Counted from the first letter of the stretch, positions 18,036-27,842 are shown. The stretch is 50,486 nucleotides of DNA from Neolewinella aurantiaca (GCF_008014675.1 NZ_VOXD01000041.1:1-50486), one strand, 5' to 3'. Program-made: numbers and translations. Notes: generated by a model not told the origin, from the sequence alone.

Positions 18036-19688
18036 ATGAAACATTTTTTTCTCCTTACTGCTCTTGCGCTTTTCTGCTTCGCCTGTGAACAGGAAGACTA
18101 TGCCTTTGGTGACATTACCGCACCTCAGAACCTGAGTGTGGAGGCCACAATTACAGGCCAGACGGATGATGCGCCCTTCGGCGACGGCAGCGGGCAGGTT
18201 GTTTTTACCGCTGTGGCCGATAATGCCATTACTTACCGTTATGTATTCAGCGATGGAAGCGAAGAGATTGCCCCTTCCGGTCGGCTGACCAAGCGTTTCA
18301 GCCAGGTAGGGGTGAATACCTACGGCGTGACGATCGTTGCCTCCGGAACAGCTGGGGTGAGCACCACCCTGACCACCGAGGTGACGGTTCAAAGCAGCTT
18401 CAGTGATCCGGAAGTTGTAGACTTCCTCACCGGCGAGGGAAGCAAAACATGGTACTGGGCCGCAGACGAACCCGGCCACCTTGGCGTAGGCCAAAACGAC
18501 GATAACTCCGAACTGAATTTTTACGCCAATTACTACCAGGCCGCACCTTTTGAAAAAGATGGTGGACCTGAAAGCGCGTGTCTGTACCAGGACGAACTCA
18601 TCTTTACCCGCGAGGGGGATGCACTTTTCTTCCAACTGAATAACTTCGGTCAGACCTACTTCAATACTGCTTATCAGGGCGTTGCCGGAGGATCGCAGGG
18701 ATTTGACTTTTGCTATGATTTCGATGTCGACGCAACGCCCCAACTCGTGCAGCTCGCTCCCTCTGAAAGTGTAGTGGTAGACAACGGCGTACCCGGGCAG
18801 ACCAGAGGAACGAATCTGGTGTTCACCCAGGGTGGTTTCATGAGCTATTACATTGGTGCAACTACTTACGAAATTATCTCGGTAACCGATAGCCGCCTGG
18901 TGGTACGAGCCGAGCAAGGTGATAACCCCGGCCTGGCCTGGTACCATATTTTCAGCTCCACCAAGCCAACGGAAGGAAGCGACGATACCGATTACGACAA
19001 CCTCGTATGGGCGGATGAATTCAACACCGACGGCGCTCCTGACCCCGCAAAGTGGGGCTATAACATCGGTCGGGGAGACAACGGCTGGGGTAATGGCGAA
19101 TCGCAATACTACACCGACCGGTCGGAAAACGTGAGGGTAGAAGACGGCGTCCTGAAGATCACGGCCAAAAAGGAGAACTTCAGCGGTGCCGAGTACACCT
19201 CAGCACGTCTGTTAACCGAGAATAAGTTCGAGTTCACGTACGGACGAATCGATATCCACGCAAAGCTTCCCACAGGAGGAGGAACCTGGCCGGCACTCTG
19301 GATGCTGGGCGAAGACTACGCGACCAACACGTGGCCCGGGTGCGGCGAAATCGACATCATGGAACACGTCGGTAACCGTCAGGATGAGTTGTTCTCCACA
19401 CTTCATTTCCCCGGTAATTCGGGCGGAAATGGCGTAAGCCGTGGAACCAACGTACCAGGAATCTCCACCGAGTTTCACACTTTTTCCGCGATCTGGTCGC
19501 CGGAATCGATCCGTTTCTTCGTCGATGACGAGCTCTACCACACCTTCGCCAACGACGGGAGCCTTCCCTTCAATAGCGACTTCTTCCTGATTTTCAACGT
19601 AGCCATGGGTGGAGGTTTCGGTGGCAATATCGCACCGGACTTCGTGGAGTCGACGATGGAAGTAGATTGGGTACGGGTGTACCAGTAA
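18036..19688 (+). CDS. GH16 family beta-glucanase lipoprotein (laminarinase-like)
   Basis: The 550-residue product has a lipoprotein signal ending CFAC (Cys17). Residues of about 25-125 are PKD-like and about 128-305 form a beta-rich domain of unknown function (KTWYWAADEPGHLGVG). The GH16 catalytic domain covers about 315-550: LVWADEFNTDGAPDPAKWGY, WGNGESQYYTD, TYGRIDIHAKLPTGGGTWPALWMLG and the active site GEIDIMEHVG with nucleophile E438, D440 and acid/base E443. FFLIFNVAMGGGFGG and the ending VDWVRVYQ are also typical. It would cleave beta-1,3(1,4)-glucan at the cell surface, feeding SusCD. The substrate is inferred from family, not from sequence alone. Confidence 0.94.
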   Translation: MKHFFLLTALALFCFACEQEDYAFGDITAPQNLSVEATITGQTDDAPFGDGSGQVVFTAVADNAITYRYVFSDGSEEIAPSGRLTKRFSQVGVNTYGVTIVASGTAGVSTTLTTEVTVQSSFSDPEVVDFLTGEGSKTWYWAADEPGHLGVGQNDDNSELNFYANYYQAAPFEKDGGPESACLYQDELIFTREGDALFFQLNNFGQTYFNTAYQGVAGGSQGFDFCYDFDVDATPQLVQLAPSESVVVDNGVPGQTRGTNLVFTQGGFMSYYIGATTYEIISVTDSRLVVRAEQGDNPGLAWYHIFSSTKPTEGSDDTDYDNLVWADEFNTDGAPDPAKWGYNIGRGDNGWGNGESQYYTDRSENVRVEDGVLKITAKKENFSGAEYTSARLLTENKFEFTYGRIDIHAKLPTGGGTWPALWMLGEDYATNTWPGCGEIDIMEHVGNRQDELFSTLHFPGNSGGNGVSRGTNVPGISTEFHTFSAIWSPESIRFFVDDELYHTFANDGSLPFNSDFFLIFNVAMGGGFGGNIAPDFVESTMEVDWVRVYQ

Positions 19689-19797
19689 CCTTTCCCGTTC
19701 ATGGGCATGACAACGGGCCTGGGCATCGGAAATATGTGAAAGCCCGGGCGCTCCGAAACCAAACTTGTCGGATCTGACTACTACGTAAAACCAGAAA

Positions 19798-20604
19798 TTG
19801 AAATACGCTCCACTCTTTATGCTTCTGCCCCTTGTGGTACTTCAGGCTTGCTCCCGGGTGGATGCGGGTGACGTATCTCTGGCGGAAAGAACCGCTGAGC
19901 GTCAGCTGGTGTGGTCTGATGAGTTTTCAGGAACCGATCTCGACGCCGAGGTATGGACCCACGAACCGGGCGATGGCTGTCCTGATTTATGCGGTTGGGG
20001 CAACGGGGAAGTCCAGTATTACACCAAAGATAACCATCGCCTGGAGGACGGAAAGCTCATCATCACGGCTGAAAAGAACGAGGGGGTTTACACTTCTACC
20101 CGAATCACTACCAAAGAGAAACAACAATTTCGCTACGGTCGTATTGAAGCAAGAGTGAAGTTGCCCGTAGGCAAAGGCCTTGTACCGGCTTTTTGGATGC
20201 TTGGTCAGAATATCGATCAGGTGAATTGGCCCGCTTGCGGCGAGATTGACATTCTGAAGTACAAAGGGCAGAAGCCCGGAGAAGTGCTTGCTTCGTTGCA
20301 CACTCAGACGCAAAACGGAGTGTCGGCCAGTACTAAAAAAACGAGGTTCTCTGACATAGAAGAAGGGTTTCATCGCTACGCAGCGGAATGGACCCCGGAG
20401 AACATCGCCTTTTTTGTGGATGATCAATGGGTTCATTCCTTCGAACCCAAAAGCCGATCTGCAGAAGCCTGGCCGTTTGACAAGCCTTTCTTCCTGCTGC
20501 TCAACCTGGCGGTAGGCGGCACGTACGGTGGCCCGGAAGTGGATGATTCAGTTTTTCCACAAGACTACGTCATAGACTATATCAGGGTTTACGCGCCTGA
20601 GTAA
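19798..20604 (+). CDS. GH16-like lipoprotein lacking the acid/base glutamate
   Basis: The start is a TTG at 19798, which supplies the Lys2 and full hydrophobic run of a lipoprotein signal (LLPLVVLQAC, Cys18); the next ATG (19819) would cut it short. The product is 268 residues and almost only a GH16 domain: LVWSDEFSGTDLDAEVWTHE, WGNGEVQYYT, RYGRIEARVKLPVGKGLVPAFWMLG, FFLLLNLAVGGTYGG, IDYIRVYAPE. The active-site strand reads GEIDILKYKG: E149 and D151 are kept, but the acid/base Glu is Lys154. It is therefore predicted to be inactive or altered as a hydrolase, and may bind glucan instead. It lies 109 bp after the intact GH16 gene and is followed by a terminator. Confidence 0.88.
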   Translation: MKYAPLFMLLPLVVLQACSRVDAGDVSLAERTAERQLVWSDEFSGTDLDAEVWTHEPGDGCPDLCGWGNGEVQYYTKDNHRLEDGKLIITAEKNEGVYTSTRITTKEKQQFRYGRIEARVKLPVGKGLVPAFWMLGQNIDQVNWPACGEIDILKYKGQKPGEVLASLHTQTQNGVSASTKKTRFSDIEEGFHRYAAEWTPENIAFFVDDQWVHSFEPKSRSAEAWPFDKPFFLLLNLAVGGTYGGPEVDDSVFPQDYVIDYIRVYAPE

Positions 20605-20606
20605 AC

Positions 20607-20649
20607 AGCCCTCCCGGTAGGTCTACTGCCGGGGCGGGCTATATTTTTT
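20607..20649 (+). terminator. Intrinsic terminator after the second GH16-like gene
   Basis: AGCCCTCCCGGTAG pairs imperfectly with CTGCCGGGGCGGGCT, followed by ATATTTTTT. It could separate the last gene of the locus from the upstream operon or attenuate it. Confidence 0.75.
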
Positions 20650-20676
20650 CGCTTGTAATTAACTTAAGTCGATATT

Positions 20677-23007
20677 ATGAAATCATGCTACACACTTTTA
20701 CTTCTCCTGCTCCTGTCGGTCACGACCACAGCGCAGAGCACCATCTTCGATTTCGAGGGTGACGTGCCTACTTTCAATGACTTCAACGGGTCGGTAACCA
20801 CCGTCGTTGATAACCCGGACGCCAACGAGCCCAACACGAGCGCGAAAGTGGCTCAGAACGTGATCCCGCCCGATTTTGCGTTCTCCGGAACCAACATCCC
20901 CCAGACCGTGGATTTTGCCAACGGCAAAACGTTCACAATGCAGGTGTGGTCGCCCGCTACCAACGTTCCCGTTCTGCTCAAACTGGAAAGAAGCACTAAT
21001 GACTTCCGGGAGGTTGCGGCCACTTTCACCGGCGCGGCCAACAGCTGGCAGGAACTCACTTTTGATTTCTCCGCAGAAGCCAACCAGAGCTTTTCTTCGG
21101 TAACGATCTTCATGAACTTCAACGTGGTTGGCGGAGAAGAAATGACGTTCTACTACGACAACCTCATCCAGAGCGGTGACGGCGGAGGCGGAAACGACAA
21201 CCTTGGCCCAACCACCGCAGCTCCCGCTCCAACGGCTGCCGCCGAAGACGTGATCTCTCTCTTCAGCGACGCTTACGATGATGTAACGGTAACCACCTTC
21301 CTTACGGGTTGGAGTTTGTCTGGCCTCATCGATACTGTTATTGACGGCTCGGCGATGAAGCTTTACTCCGACCTGAACTTCGCGGGCATCGAAACTACAG
21401 GAGGAAACGCGCTGGACATTAGCGGAATGACCCATCTTCACATCGATTTCTGGAGCGCAAACAGCACCAACTTCCGCGTGAAGCTGGTTGATTTCGGAGG
21501 CGACGGATTCGAAGGCGCAAGTGCAGACACTGAATTCGAAATTGCAACCGATGTAGCCCAGGGCCAGTGGATCAGCCTCGACTATCCGTTGGTCTCTTTT
21601 GAAGGGATGAACCAAACTGACATCAACCAATTCATCATCGCCAGCACTCCGGCTGGCATGAGCGATGTTTACCTCGACAACATTTACTTCTACTCCGGCG
21701 TGGAACTCGGAGCTCAGATGGACCTGCCGGTTACCTTCGACGAAGAAGGTGTCGACTACGGCCTGGCCGACTTCGGCGGCAACGCTTCCTCGATCGTTGC
21801 CGACCCCGAAGACGCAACGAACACCGTAGCACAATCCGTAAAGACTGCAGGTGCAGCAACCTGGGCGGGTACAACCCTGAGCTCGACGGCGGGTGGCCCC
21901 GTTGGTTTCGCTTCGCAGATTCCCTTTACCGCGGATGCTACAACCATGTCTGTACGTGTTTGGTCGCCAACGGCAGGTACACCTGTATTACTGAAGGTTG
22001 AAAAAGCAGATGATCCCAACATCAGTGTGGAAACCCTGACCAACACTACTGTTGCTGGTGCCTGGGATACGCTCGTGTTCGACTTCAGCATGGAAGCTCC
22101 GGGAACTGCCGCAATCAACTTTGCTGCGGTGTACGATAAAGCCTCGATCTTCTTCAACTTCGGAACCGAGCCCGCAGCCGATGCTACTTATTACTGGGAT
22201 GACATCTTCTTCGGTGGCAACACCAGCGGTAACGGCGGCGGCGGCGACGATGAGCCGATGACTGCGGCTCCCACACCTACGCACCCTGCCGAAAACGTGA
22301 TTTCCATGTTCAGCGATGCCTACACAGACGTGGTGGTCGATACCTGGAGAACCGACTGGAGCAGCGGAAACCTGGAAGACATCATGATCGAGGGCAATGC
22401 AACCAAGAAGTATACTAATCTTGACTTTGTCGGAATCGAAACCATCGGTGCCAATGCGATCGACCTCACCACCGCCGGCATGACCCACCTGCACCTCGAT
22501 TACTGGACGCCTAACATGGATACTTTCCGGATCAAACTCGTTGATTTCGGGATGGATGGCTTTGACGGAGGCACCGATACCGAGAACGAACAAATCTTTA
22601 TGGTGGGTACCGGCCAGTGGAACAGCCTGGACATTCCCCTGGAAGACTTTGCGGGGATGAACCAGACCGACATCAACCAATTCATCATTTCCGGACTGCC
22701 CGTTGGCGCCGGCACGATCTACATCGACAATGTGTACTACTACAAAGAGATTGTAGACGGAACCAATGATCCGATAACTGGTCTGCTGGAAGCTTTCCCG
22801 AATCCCATCGGTGAGGAGTTCGTGATTATTGCCCCCGAACGGATGGAGTCTCTGGTGTTGTTCAATACCAACGGTGAAAAAATGGGCGAATGGCGACCAA
22901 TGACTGAACGCTTCACACTGGAGGCCAGCCACCTCGCTCCAGGGTTTTACGTGGCGCTCGTTCGTACCGACCGTGGCCTGATGACCGTAAAAGTGGTGAA
23001 GGAGTAA
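20677..23007 (+). CDS. Secreted T9SS protein with two A-B pairs of carbohydrate-binding-like modules
   Basis: The 776-residue product has a Sec signal peptide (YTLLLLLLLSVTTTAQS). The order is module A (about 22-165), module B (about 178-345), A again (about 346-520), B again (about 528-690), then a T9SS C-terminal sorting domain (about 700-776, LEAFPNPIGEEFVII, LAPGFYVALVRTDRG). Module A is the type seen twice in the SGBP at 16335. Module B starts TTAAPAPTAAAEDVISLFSDAY and includes GMNQTDINQFII; it resembles modules attached to Bacteroidota laminarinases. There is no catalytic domain. Gly-rich linkers separate the modules. It probably acts as a cell-surface or released glucan-binding scaffold. 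Confidence 0.88.
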   Translation: MKSCYTLLLLLLLSVTTTAQSTIFDFEGDVPTFNDFNGSVTTVVDNPDANEPNTSAKVAQNVIPPDFAFSGTNIPQTVDFANGKTFTMQVWSPATNVPVLLKLERSTNDFREVAATFTGAANSWQELTFDFSAEANQSFSSVTIFMNFNVVGGEEMTFYYDNLIQSGDGGGGNDNLGPTTAAPAPTAAAEDVISLFSDAYDDVTVTTFLTGWSLSGLIDTVIDGSAMKLYSDLNFAGIETTGGNALDISGMTHLHIDFWSANSTNFRVKLVDFGGDGFEGASADTEFEIATDVAQGQWISLDYPLVSFEGMNQTDINQFIIASTPAGMSDVYLDNIYFYSGVELGAQMDLPVTFDEEGVDYGLADFGGNASSIVADPEDATNTVAQSVKTAGAATWAGTTLSSTAGGPVGFASQIPFTADATTMSVRVWSPTAGTPVLLKVEKADDPNISVETLTNTTVAGAWDTLVFDFSMEAPGTAAINFAAVYDKASIFFNFGTEPAADATYYWDDIFFGGNTSGNGGGGDDEPMTAAPTPTHPAENVISMFSDAYTDVVVDTWRTDWSSGNLEDIMIEGNATKKYTNLDFVGIETIGANAIDLTTAGMTHLHLDYWTPNMDTFRIKLVDFGMDGFDGGTDTENEQIFMVGTGQWNSLDIPLEDFAGMNQTDINQFIISGLPVGAGTIYIDNVYYYKEIVDGTNDPITGLLEAFPNPIGEEFVIIAPERMESLVLFNTNGEKMGEWRPMTERFTLEASHLAPGFYVALVRTDRGLMTVKVVKE

Positions 23008-23034
23008 TTTCCCCTCTTCGCGTAATCAGGGTTT

Positions 23035-23091
23035 TGCCCCCAAAGTATTCTCTCCGGTTCAATTCCGGAAGGTTGCTTTGGGGGCATTTTT
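23035..23091. terminator. Terminator between the glycan locus and rarA
   Basis: TGCCCCCAAAG pairs with CTTTGGGGGCA, with an inner TCCGG/CCGGA hairpin, followed by TTTTT on plus. It separates two convergent genes. Confidence 0.85.
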
Positions 23092-23143
23092 ATTGTCAGC
23101 ATAAGCAAACCAGTAACCTGATCTACGGCTGCGCTTTGCGGGT

Positions 23144-24418
23144 TCAATAATACTTCCCACCCCACCATTTCTTCAGCCGGTCGAGGATGCCTTTTTCCGA
23201 AGGGTTATTTGGCTTTGGCTGGAAGAAAGCCGTTCCGCTCAGCTCATCGGGCAGGTACTCCTGGGCTTTGAAGTTGCCGGCATTATCGTGGCTGTAGTTG
23301 TAGTTTTTGCCGTAGTCCAACTGCTTCATCAGTTTGGTGGGCGCATTACGCAGGTGCAGGGGAACGGGTAGCGTGCCGGTTTTACGAACGGCCGCCTGTG
23401 CGTTATTGATGGCCATGTAGCTGGAGTTGCTTTTCGGGCAGGTAGCGAGGTAGGTTACGGCCTGGCTGAGGATAATCCGCGCTTCGGGGTAGCCGACCAT
23501 CTGGGCGGCCTGGGCGGCGGTAGTTGCCATCAGCAGTGCGTTCGGTGAGCCGAGGCCGATGTCTTCGGAAGCCGAGATGATGAGCCGCCGACAGATGAAC
23601 TTCACGTCTTCGCCGCCGTCAATCATCCGGGCGAGCCAGTAGACCGCGCCGTTGGGGTCGGAACCACGGATGGATTTGATCATCGCCGAAGCGATGTCGT
23701 AGTGTTGTTCTCCGGTTTTGTCGTAGCGGGTCATGTTCTCCTGTACGCGGGCCGAGACCCAGTCGGCCGTCAGGGTAATTTCTTTGCCGTCCTGGGCCTC
23801 GTTGGTTACAAGTTCCAGGAGGTTGTAGAGGCGGCGACCGTCTCCACCCGAGTACCGCAGCAGGGTATCGTAATCTTCGACCTTCACTGCTCTTTTAGCC
23901 AGCACTGCATCCTGCGTCAGCGCCTTATCCACCATTCCTTTCAACTCTTCTTTACCCAACGATTCAAGGATGTAAACCTGGCAGCGGCTCAGCAGGGCGG
24001 GGATGACCTCGAAGCTCGGGTTCTCGGTAGTGGCTCCGATCAGCGTGACCGTTCCGGCTTCCACCGCACCGAGCAAACTGTCTTGCTGGCTCTTGCTGAA
24101 CCGGTGGATTTCGTCGATGAAAAGGATGGGGGAGGCCCGGTCGAAAAAAGTACCGCGTTTGGCTTTGTCGATGGTCTCCCGCACGTCTTTCACCCCCGAG
24201 TTGATCGCCGAAAGCATGTAAAAAGGTACTTCTATCTGATTGGCGATGATCTTAGCCAGCGTTGTTTTGCCAACTCCCGGCGGGCCCCACAGAATGAAAC
24301 TGGGCAGCCGTTTGGTCTCCACGGCGCGCCGCAGGACCGCACCCGGGCCGACGATGTGGGTTTGGCCGACGTAATCGTCGAGAGATTTGGGGCGCATTCT
24401 TTCGGCCAGTGGCTGCAT
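23144..24418 (-). CDS. rarA: Replication-associated recombination protein A (RarA/MgsA), AAA+ ATPase
   Basis: The 424-residue product matches RarA in length and layout. It has Walker [10 protein letters not shown] (45-53), Walker [11 protein letters not shown] (D102-E103), sensor 1 [11 protein letters not shown], arginine finger region LLSRCQVY, and C-terminal tetramer motifs [14 protein letters not shown] and [15 protein letters not shown]. RarA is a clamp-loader-like ATPase acting at stalled replication forks. The C terminus carries a short basic tail ([14 protein letters not shown]). A repeat-like TGCATCC unit lies within residues of about 165-171. Confidence 0.96.
   Translation of the reverse strand: MQPLAERMRPKSLDDYVGQTHIVGPGAVLRRAVETKRLPSFILWGPPGVGKTTLAKIIANQIEVPFYMLSAINSGVKDVRETIDKAKRGTFFDRASPILFIDEIHRFSKSQQDSLLGAVEAGTVTLIGATTENPSFEVIPALLSRCQVYILESLGKEELKGMVDKALTQDAVLAKRAVKVEDYDTLLRYSGGDGRRLYNLLELVTNEAQDGKEITLTADWVSARVQENMTRYDKTGEQHYDIASAMIKSIRGSDPNGAVYWLARMIDGGEDVKFICRRLIISASEDIGLGSPNALLMATTAAQAAQMVGYPEARIILSQAVTYLATCPKSNSSYMAINNAQAAVRKTGTLPVPLHLRNAPTKLMKQLDYGKNYNYSHDNAGNFKAQEYLPDELSGTAFFQPKPNNPSEKGILDRLKKWWGGKYY
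23906..23924 (+). repeat. Dispersed repeat, TGCATCC variant, inside rarA
   Basis: The sequence is TGCATCCTGCGTCAGCGCC, matching the general form with TCAG in the middle. It overlaps a poorly conserved helix (ALTQDAVLA on the coding strand), so it is less likely to be forced by protein sequence than the nearby PLHLRNAP segment. Chance similarity is possible. Confidence 0.5.
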
Positions 24419-24455
24419 AGTGAAACGGGAATTTGGTGAGTAGCTGAAGGTCTGG

Positions 24456-24463
24456 CAAAACTA
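24456..24463 (-). promoter_or_regulatory. Candidate -7 box for rarA
   Basis: The minus strand reads TAGTTTTG, an exact TAnnTTTG match, 37 bp before the rarA ATG. No clear -33 TTG was found at the expected spacing. Confidence 0.4.
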
Positions 24464-24488
24464 ACCCGTCGGAACATAATATGGTTCG

Positions 24489-24506
24489 GGCGCGGCCGCA
24501 GGTGCA
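24489..24506 (-). repeat. Dispersed repeat copy
   Basis: The minus strand reads TGCACCTGCGGCCGCGCC, an exact consensus copy in the divergent gap, 70 bp from rarA and 101 bp from the DUF255 gene. Confidence 0.9.
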
Positions 24507-24607
24507 AAGAAAGGATGATGAGAAAGAACCAATTGGAGGCATCTGTCGCTTCCACCCAACCAATCCGCCCTGCCAGCGTTCGATCTACAAGTTTACAATT
24601 TTACCAC

Positions 24608-26650
24608 ATGAATCAACTCGGCCAGCAAACTTCTCCCTACCTCCTTCAGCACGCCAACAACCCCGTACACTGGCGGGCCTGGGGCCCGGAGGCGCTGGCG
24701 GAGGCAAAAGCCGCAGATAAACCCATCATCGTGAGTATCGGGTACAGTACCTGCCACTGGTGTCACGTGATGGAGCGGGAAAGTTTTGAAGATCAGGTTA
24801 CGGCCGACCTGATGAACAAGCACTTCGTCTGCATAAAAGTGGACCGCGAGGAACGACCAGACGTTGACCGTATCTATATGGAGGCATGTCAGGCTATTTC
24901 CGGTGGCGGCGGCTGGCCCTTGAATGCTTTTTTGTTGCCCGACGGGCGGCCTTTCTACGCAGGTACCTATTACCCGCCCGAACGCAAATACAACCGGCCC
25001 AGCTGGAAAGAAGTCATCACTCACCTGGCCGGCCTCTACAACGACGACCGGGCCTCGTTGACCGAACAGGCTGACCGCCTGACGCGCAACATCAAATCAG
25101 GTGCTACCCGTTTACTGAAACTCGAGCCCGAAGCCGAAAACCATGACGAATGGCGGGAGAAGACGATGACCAAACTGAACGACGGCTACGACTACGCGCG
25201 GGGCGGTTTCGGCGGGGCACCTAAATTTCCGATGAGTCTCGCGCTGGAAGCTTTGCTTACCAACGGAGTACTTCACAAAAACTTCAACGATCAACACCGC
25301 GCTCACCACGGAATGATGGCGATGCTGAACGGAGGAATTTATGATCACCTTGGCGGCGGTTTCAGCCGCTATACCGTAGATGCAGAATGGCGGGTGCCAC
25401 ACTTCGAGAAAATGTTGTACGATAATGCGCTGTTACTCCGCTTGCTGGGTAAGCTCCATCTGGCGCAACCCAGTCAGCTTTACTTCGACGCAATAACCGA
25501 GACCACCGCCTGGTTGCAACGTGAGATGGCCCTGCCCGGCGGCGGCTACCGCGCCGCCCTCGACGCCGACTCCGAAGGCGTGGAAGGAAAGTACTATACC
25601 TGGACGCTGGAAGAAATAGCTACGTTATTGCCCGCTGACGACGCAGAACTCATCGCCGAATTTTACGGGGTTACCGTAGCCGGGAACTGGGAAGAAGAGC
25701 AAACAAATATCCTTTACCGCCCGGTAGATTTGCTCGCCGTAGCCGCTAAACTCGACCTGCCGGTAGATATTGCCGTCGCGAAACTGAACAAGGCCCGGAA
25801 AACCCTCCATGAAGCCCAGATGCTCCGCATCCCTCCCGGTGCAGACGATAAACTCATCCTTCAGTGGAATGCGCTGCTGATTTCGGGCTGGACTTGGTGC
25901 TACCGCGCTACCGCCGACGAAAAGTACCTGGACCTCGCAACCGATCTGTGGCGTGTGCTCAACGATCAGCTCCGCTCCGAAGGCAATTGGTACCGAAACC
26001 TTACCGACGGGCAGCTTGGTGCTCCGGCCTTCCTGGATGATATGGCTGCGCTCGCCGAAGCAGCGCTCGACCTCCATGCGATCACCTTCGATTTGGACCT
26101 AGCTCTGGTAGACGCCCGTTCGATTGTCGATGAAGTATTGGAGCGTTTCTCGATGCCGGATGGTGGCCCGATGTTCTACATTCGCCCTCCAGCCGGCAGT
26201 GACCTGCCGGCCGACGCCGTCGAACTCTTCGATAATGCCCTGCCGAGCGGAAACAGCCAGATGATGGGGGCACTCCTGCGCCTTGCCCGCCTCTCGGGCG
26301 AGGAAAAATACCTGAAGCGCGGTGAGATGATGCTGGCCGCTATGGCGGGAAGCATCGAACGGTATCCGTCCAGTTTCGGTAATTGGCTTAGTGCGGGCTT
26401 GTTGCACGGTGTTCCACCGCGCGAACTCGTGATTACCGGGCCAGGAGCGAGGGCTGCGGCGGCTTCTTTCCTGTCGCGTTACCGACCAGGTTTACTGATT
26501 GTTGCATCCGAAACGGCGCGCGAAGACGTTCCCTTAACACAAAACCGTTACCTTACGGATAGCACGCAGTTCTTTGTTTGTGAGAACCAAGTGTGCAATC
26601 TTCCGGTTTCTACCAAAACAGAAGCCCTCAGCCTGATCGATCCCGAATGA
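24608..26650 (+). CDS. DUF255/YyaL (SPATA20-like) thioredoxin-fold protein
   Basis: The ATG at 24608 ([22 protein letters not shown]) is the conserved N terminus of this family; an upstream ATG at 24515 would add 31 atypical residues close to the repeat. The product is 680 residues. Residues 1-160 are a thioredoxin-like DUF255 domain with [10 protein letters not shown] (C49 and C52) and [15 protein letters not shown]. The rest is an alpha/alpha toroid like that of glycan epimerases ([46 protein letters not shown]). The biochemical role is not established. It is followed after 27 bp by the PorP/SprF gene. Confidence 0.93.
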   Translation: MNQLGQQTSPYLLQHANNPVHWRAWGPEALAEAKAADKPIIVSIGYSTCHWCHVMERESFEDQVTADLMNKHFVCIKVDREERPDVDRIYMEACQAISGGGGWPLNAFLLPDGRPFYAGTYYPPERKYNRPSWKEVITHLAGLYNDDRASLTEQADRLTRNIKSGATRLLKLEPEAENHDEWREKTMTKLNDGYDYARGGFGGAPKFPMSLALEALLTNGVLHKNFNDQHRAHHGMMAMLNGGIYDHLGGGFSRYTVDAEWRVPHFEKMLYDNALLLRLLGKLHLAQPSQLYFDAITETTAWLQREMALPGGGYRAALDADSEGVEGKYYTWTLEEIATLLPADDAELIAEFYGVTVAGNWEEEQTNILYRPVDLLAVAAKLDLPVDIAVAKLNKARKTLHEAQMLRIPPGADDKLILQWNALLISGWTWCYRATADEKYLDLATDLWRVLNDQLRSEGNWYRNLTDGQLGAPAFLDDMAALAEAALDLHAITFDLDLALVDARSIVDEVLERFSMPDGGPMFYIRPPAGSDLPADAVELFDNALPSGNSQMMGALLRLARLSGEEKYLKRGEMMLAAMAGSIERYPSSFGNWLSAGLLHGVPPRELVITGPGARAAAASFLSRYRPGLLIVASETAREDVPLTQNRYLTDSTQFFVCENQVCNLPVSTKTEALSLIDPE

Positions 26651-26677
26651 TGAACTTCTGAAAACTATTTCCCGGCC

Positions 26678-27652
26678 ATGTCAAAACGCTTCGCCCTCTT
26701 ACCGCTACTTTTCATTACCCTTTCTCCTTTTCTCCGGGGGCAACAGTTTGCGCAGTATAGTATGCCGTGGCTGGATCCCGTGCAGTTCAACCCTGCTTAC
26801 GCCGGTTTAGATAACAGCCTGAGCATAACGGGAGCATACCGGTCTCAGTGGGCTGGCCTCGAAGGCCAGCCGGTAGGCCAGCGGGTAAGTGCGCACCTGC
26901 CGGTATATTTTCTCAGTAGTGGAGTCGGGATTGAGGTGGAGCGGGACCAGATCGGAGCCCGCCAACTCAACAGTTTCGGTCTTTCCTACAATTATCAGTT
27001 GGTGCGGGGTGCCTCGGTTTGGTCCGTAGGCCTTTCAGCGCGAATGCTTCAACTGGGCCTCGACGGATCGGCTTTGAGAACTCCGGATGGTAACTACGAA
27101 GACTCGAATACGGTAATTCACAACGATGATCTGCTGCCGGTTGGTTCGGTAGACAATAGCTCCGTCGCCTTCGGCGCAGGGCTCTACTACCAATCTGAAA
27201 GCTTTGAAGGCGGCTTGTCGGCCCGTAACCTCAACGAAGCAGTGATTGCTTTTCCTGGCTTTGATTATCTCCTCCAACGGGAATACCACGCATATTTACG
27301 GGCGAAGTTCGATATTCTGCGCCAATGGGAAGTCTTCCCGATGATCTATGCTGTAAGCGATGGTACTCAGTTTCAGACAACCGCAGGAGCAACCTTCCGC
27401 TTCCAGGAAAATATATTCGGGGGAGTTGCTTACCGGGGGTACAGCGGAACGACTTCCGACGCCGTCATTGTTTCGGGTGGATTGAACATCAGCGAGAAAT
27501 TATCGCTCGCATATGCATACGATATCACCCTGTCTAACCTGGCAACGGTTCAAACCGGAAGCCACGAAATAAGCCTGAAGTACAACCTGAGGCAGCGCAT
27601 CGGGGCGGGAGTTCCTCCACCATTGATCTTCTATCCGCGGGCCAAAGAGTAA
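26678..27652 (+). CDS. PorP/SprF-family type IX secretion system outer-membrane protein
   Basis: The 324-residue product has a signal peptide (ALLPLLFITLSPFLRGQQ). The N terminus QQFAQYSMPWLDPVQFNPAYAGLD is the family signature, followed by ITGAYRSQWAGLEGQP and a beta-strand-rich barrel of alternating hydrophobic residues. PorP/SprF proteins are outer-membrane partners of the T9SS, often tied to particular secreted adhesins. It lies directly upstream of the gldK-like gene, a common pairing in Bacteroidota. Confidence 0.92.
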   Translation: MSKRFALLPLLFITLSPFLRGQQFAQYSMPWLDPVQFNPAYAGLDNSLSITGAYRSQWAGLEGQPVGQRVSAHLPVYFLSSGVGIEVERDQIGARQLNSFGLSYNYQLVRGASVWSVGLSARMLQLGLDGSALRTPDGNYEDSNTVIHNDDLLPVGSVDNSSVAFGAGLYYQSESFEGGLSARNLNEAVIAFPGFDYLLQREYHAYLRAKFDILRQWEVFPMIYAVSDGTQFQTTAGATFRFQENIFGGVAYRGYSGTTSDAVIVSGGLNISEKLSLAYAYDITLSNLATVQTGSHEISLKYNLRQRIGAGVPPPLIFYPRAKE

Positions 27653-27664
27653 GTATTTATGTTA

Positions 27665-27688
27665 AAAGTTGGTTTCGTAGCCAACTTT
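27665..27688 (+). terminator. Hairpin after the PorP/SprF gene
   Basis: AAAGTTGG and CCAACTTT are perfect 8-bp arms around an 8-nt loop, 12 bp after the stop codon. The following run is TAAT, not poly-T, so termination would be weak. Confidence 0.5.
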
Positions 27689-27770
27689 AATACTACGACC
27701 GCTCTCTTTGGCGTTTCCGTCGCGTAGCTGTCATGAGCATTGTTAAATACCTTCCAAGTTTGTCGGAAAG

Positions 27771-27801
27771 TTGTTTAGCTATGGCAACTCGTATATCTTT
27801 G
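27771..27801 (+). promoter_or_regulatory. Promoter of the gldK-like gene
   Basis: TTG (27771-27773), a 20-bp spacer and TATCTTTG (27794-27801) match the Bacteroidota primary sigma consensus TTG-N19-21-TAnnTTTG. Transcription should start near 27807, leaving a leader of about 35 nt. Confidence 0.75.
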
Positions 27802-27842
27802 CAACGCTTTTTGAACTAAGAGGAAAAAACTCGGGTCTTTTA

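Noticed and set aside
23051..23070. tRNA T-arm-like CCGGTTCAATTCCGG
   Set aside because: It sits inside a terminator stem and there is no acceptor, D or anticodon arm around it.
23339..23358. Another TGCACCTGCG...GCGCC string on the minus strand, inside rarA
   Set aside because: It encodes PLHLRNAP, a segment conserved in RarA proteins generally, so the match is best explained by protein sequence.
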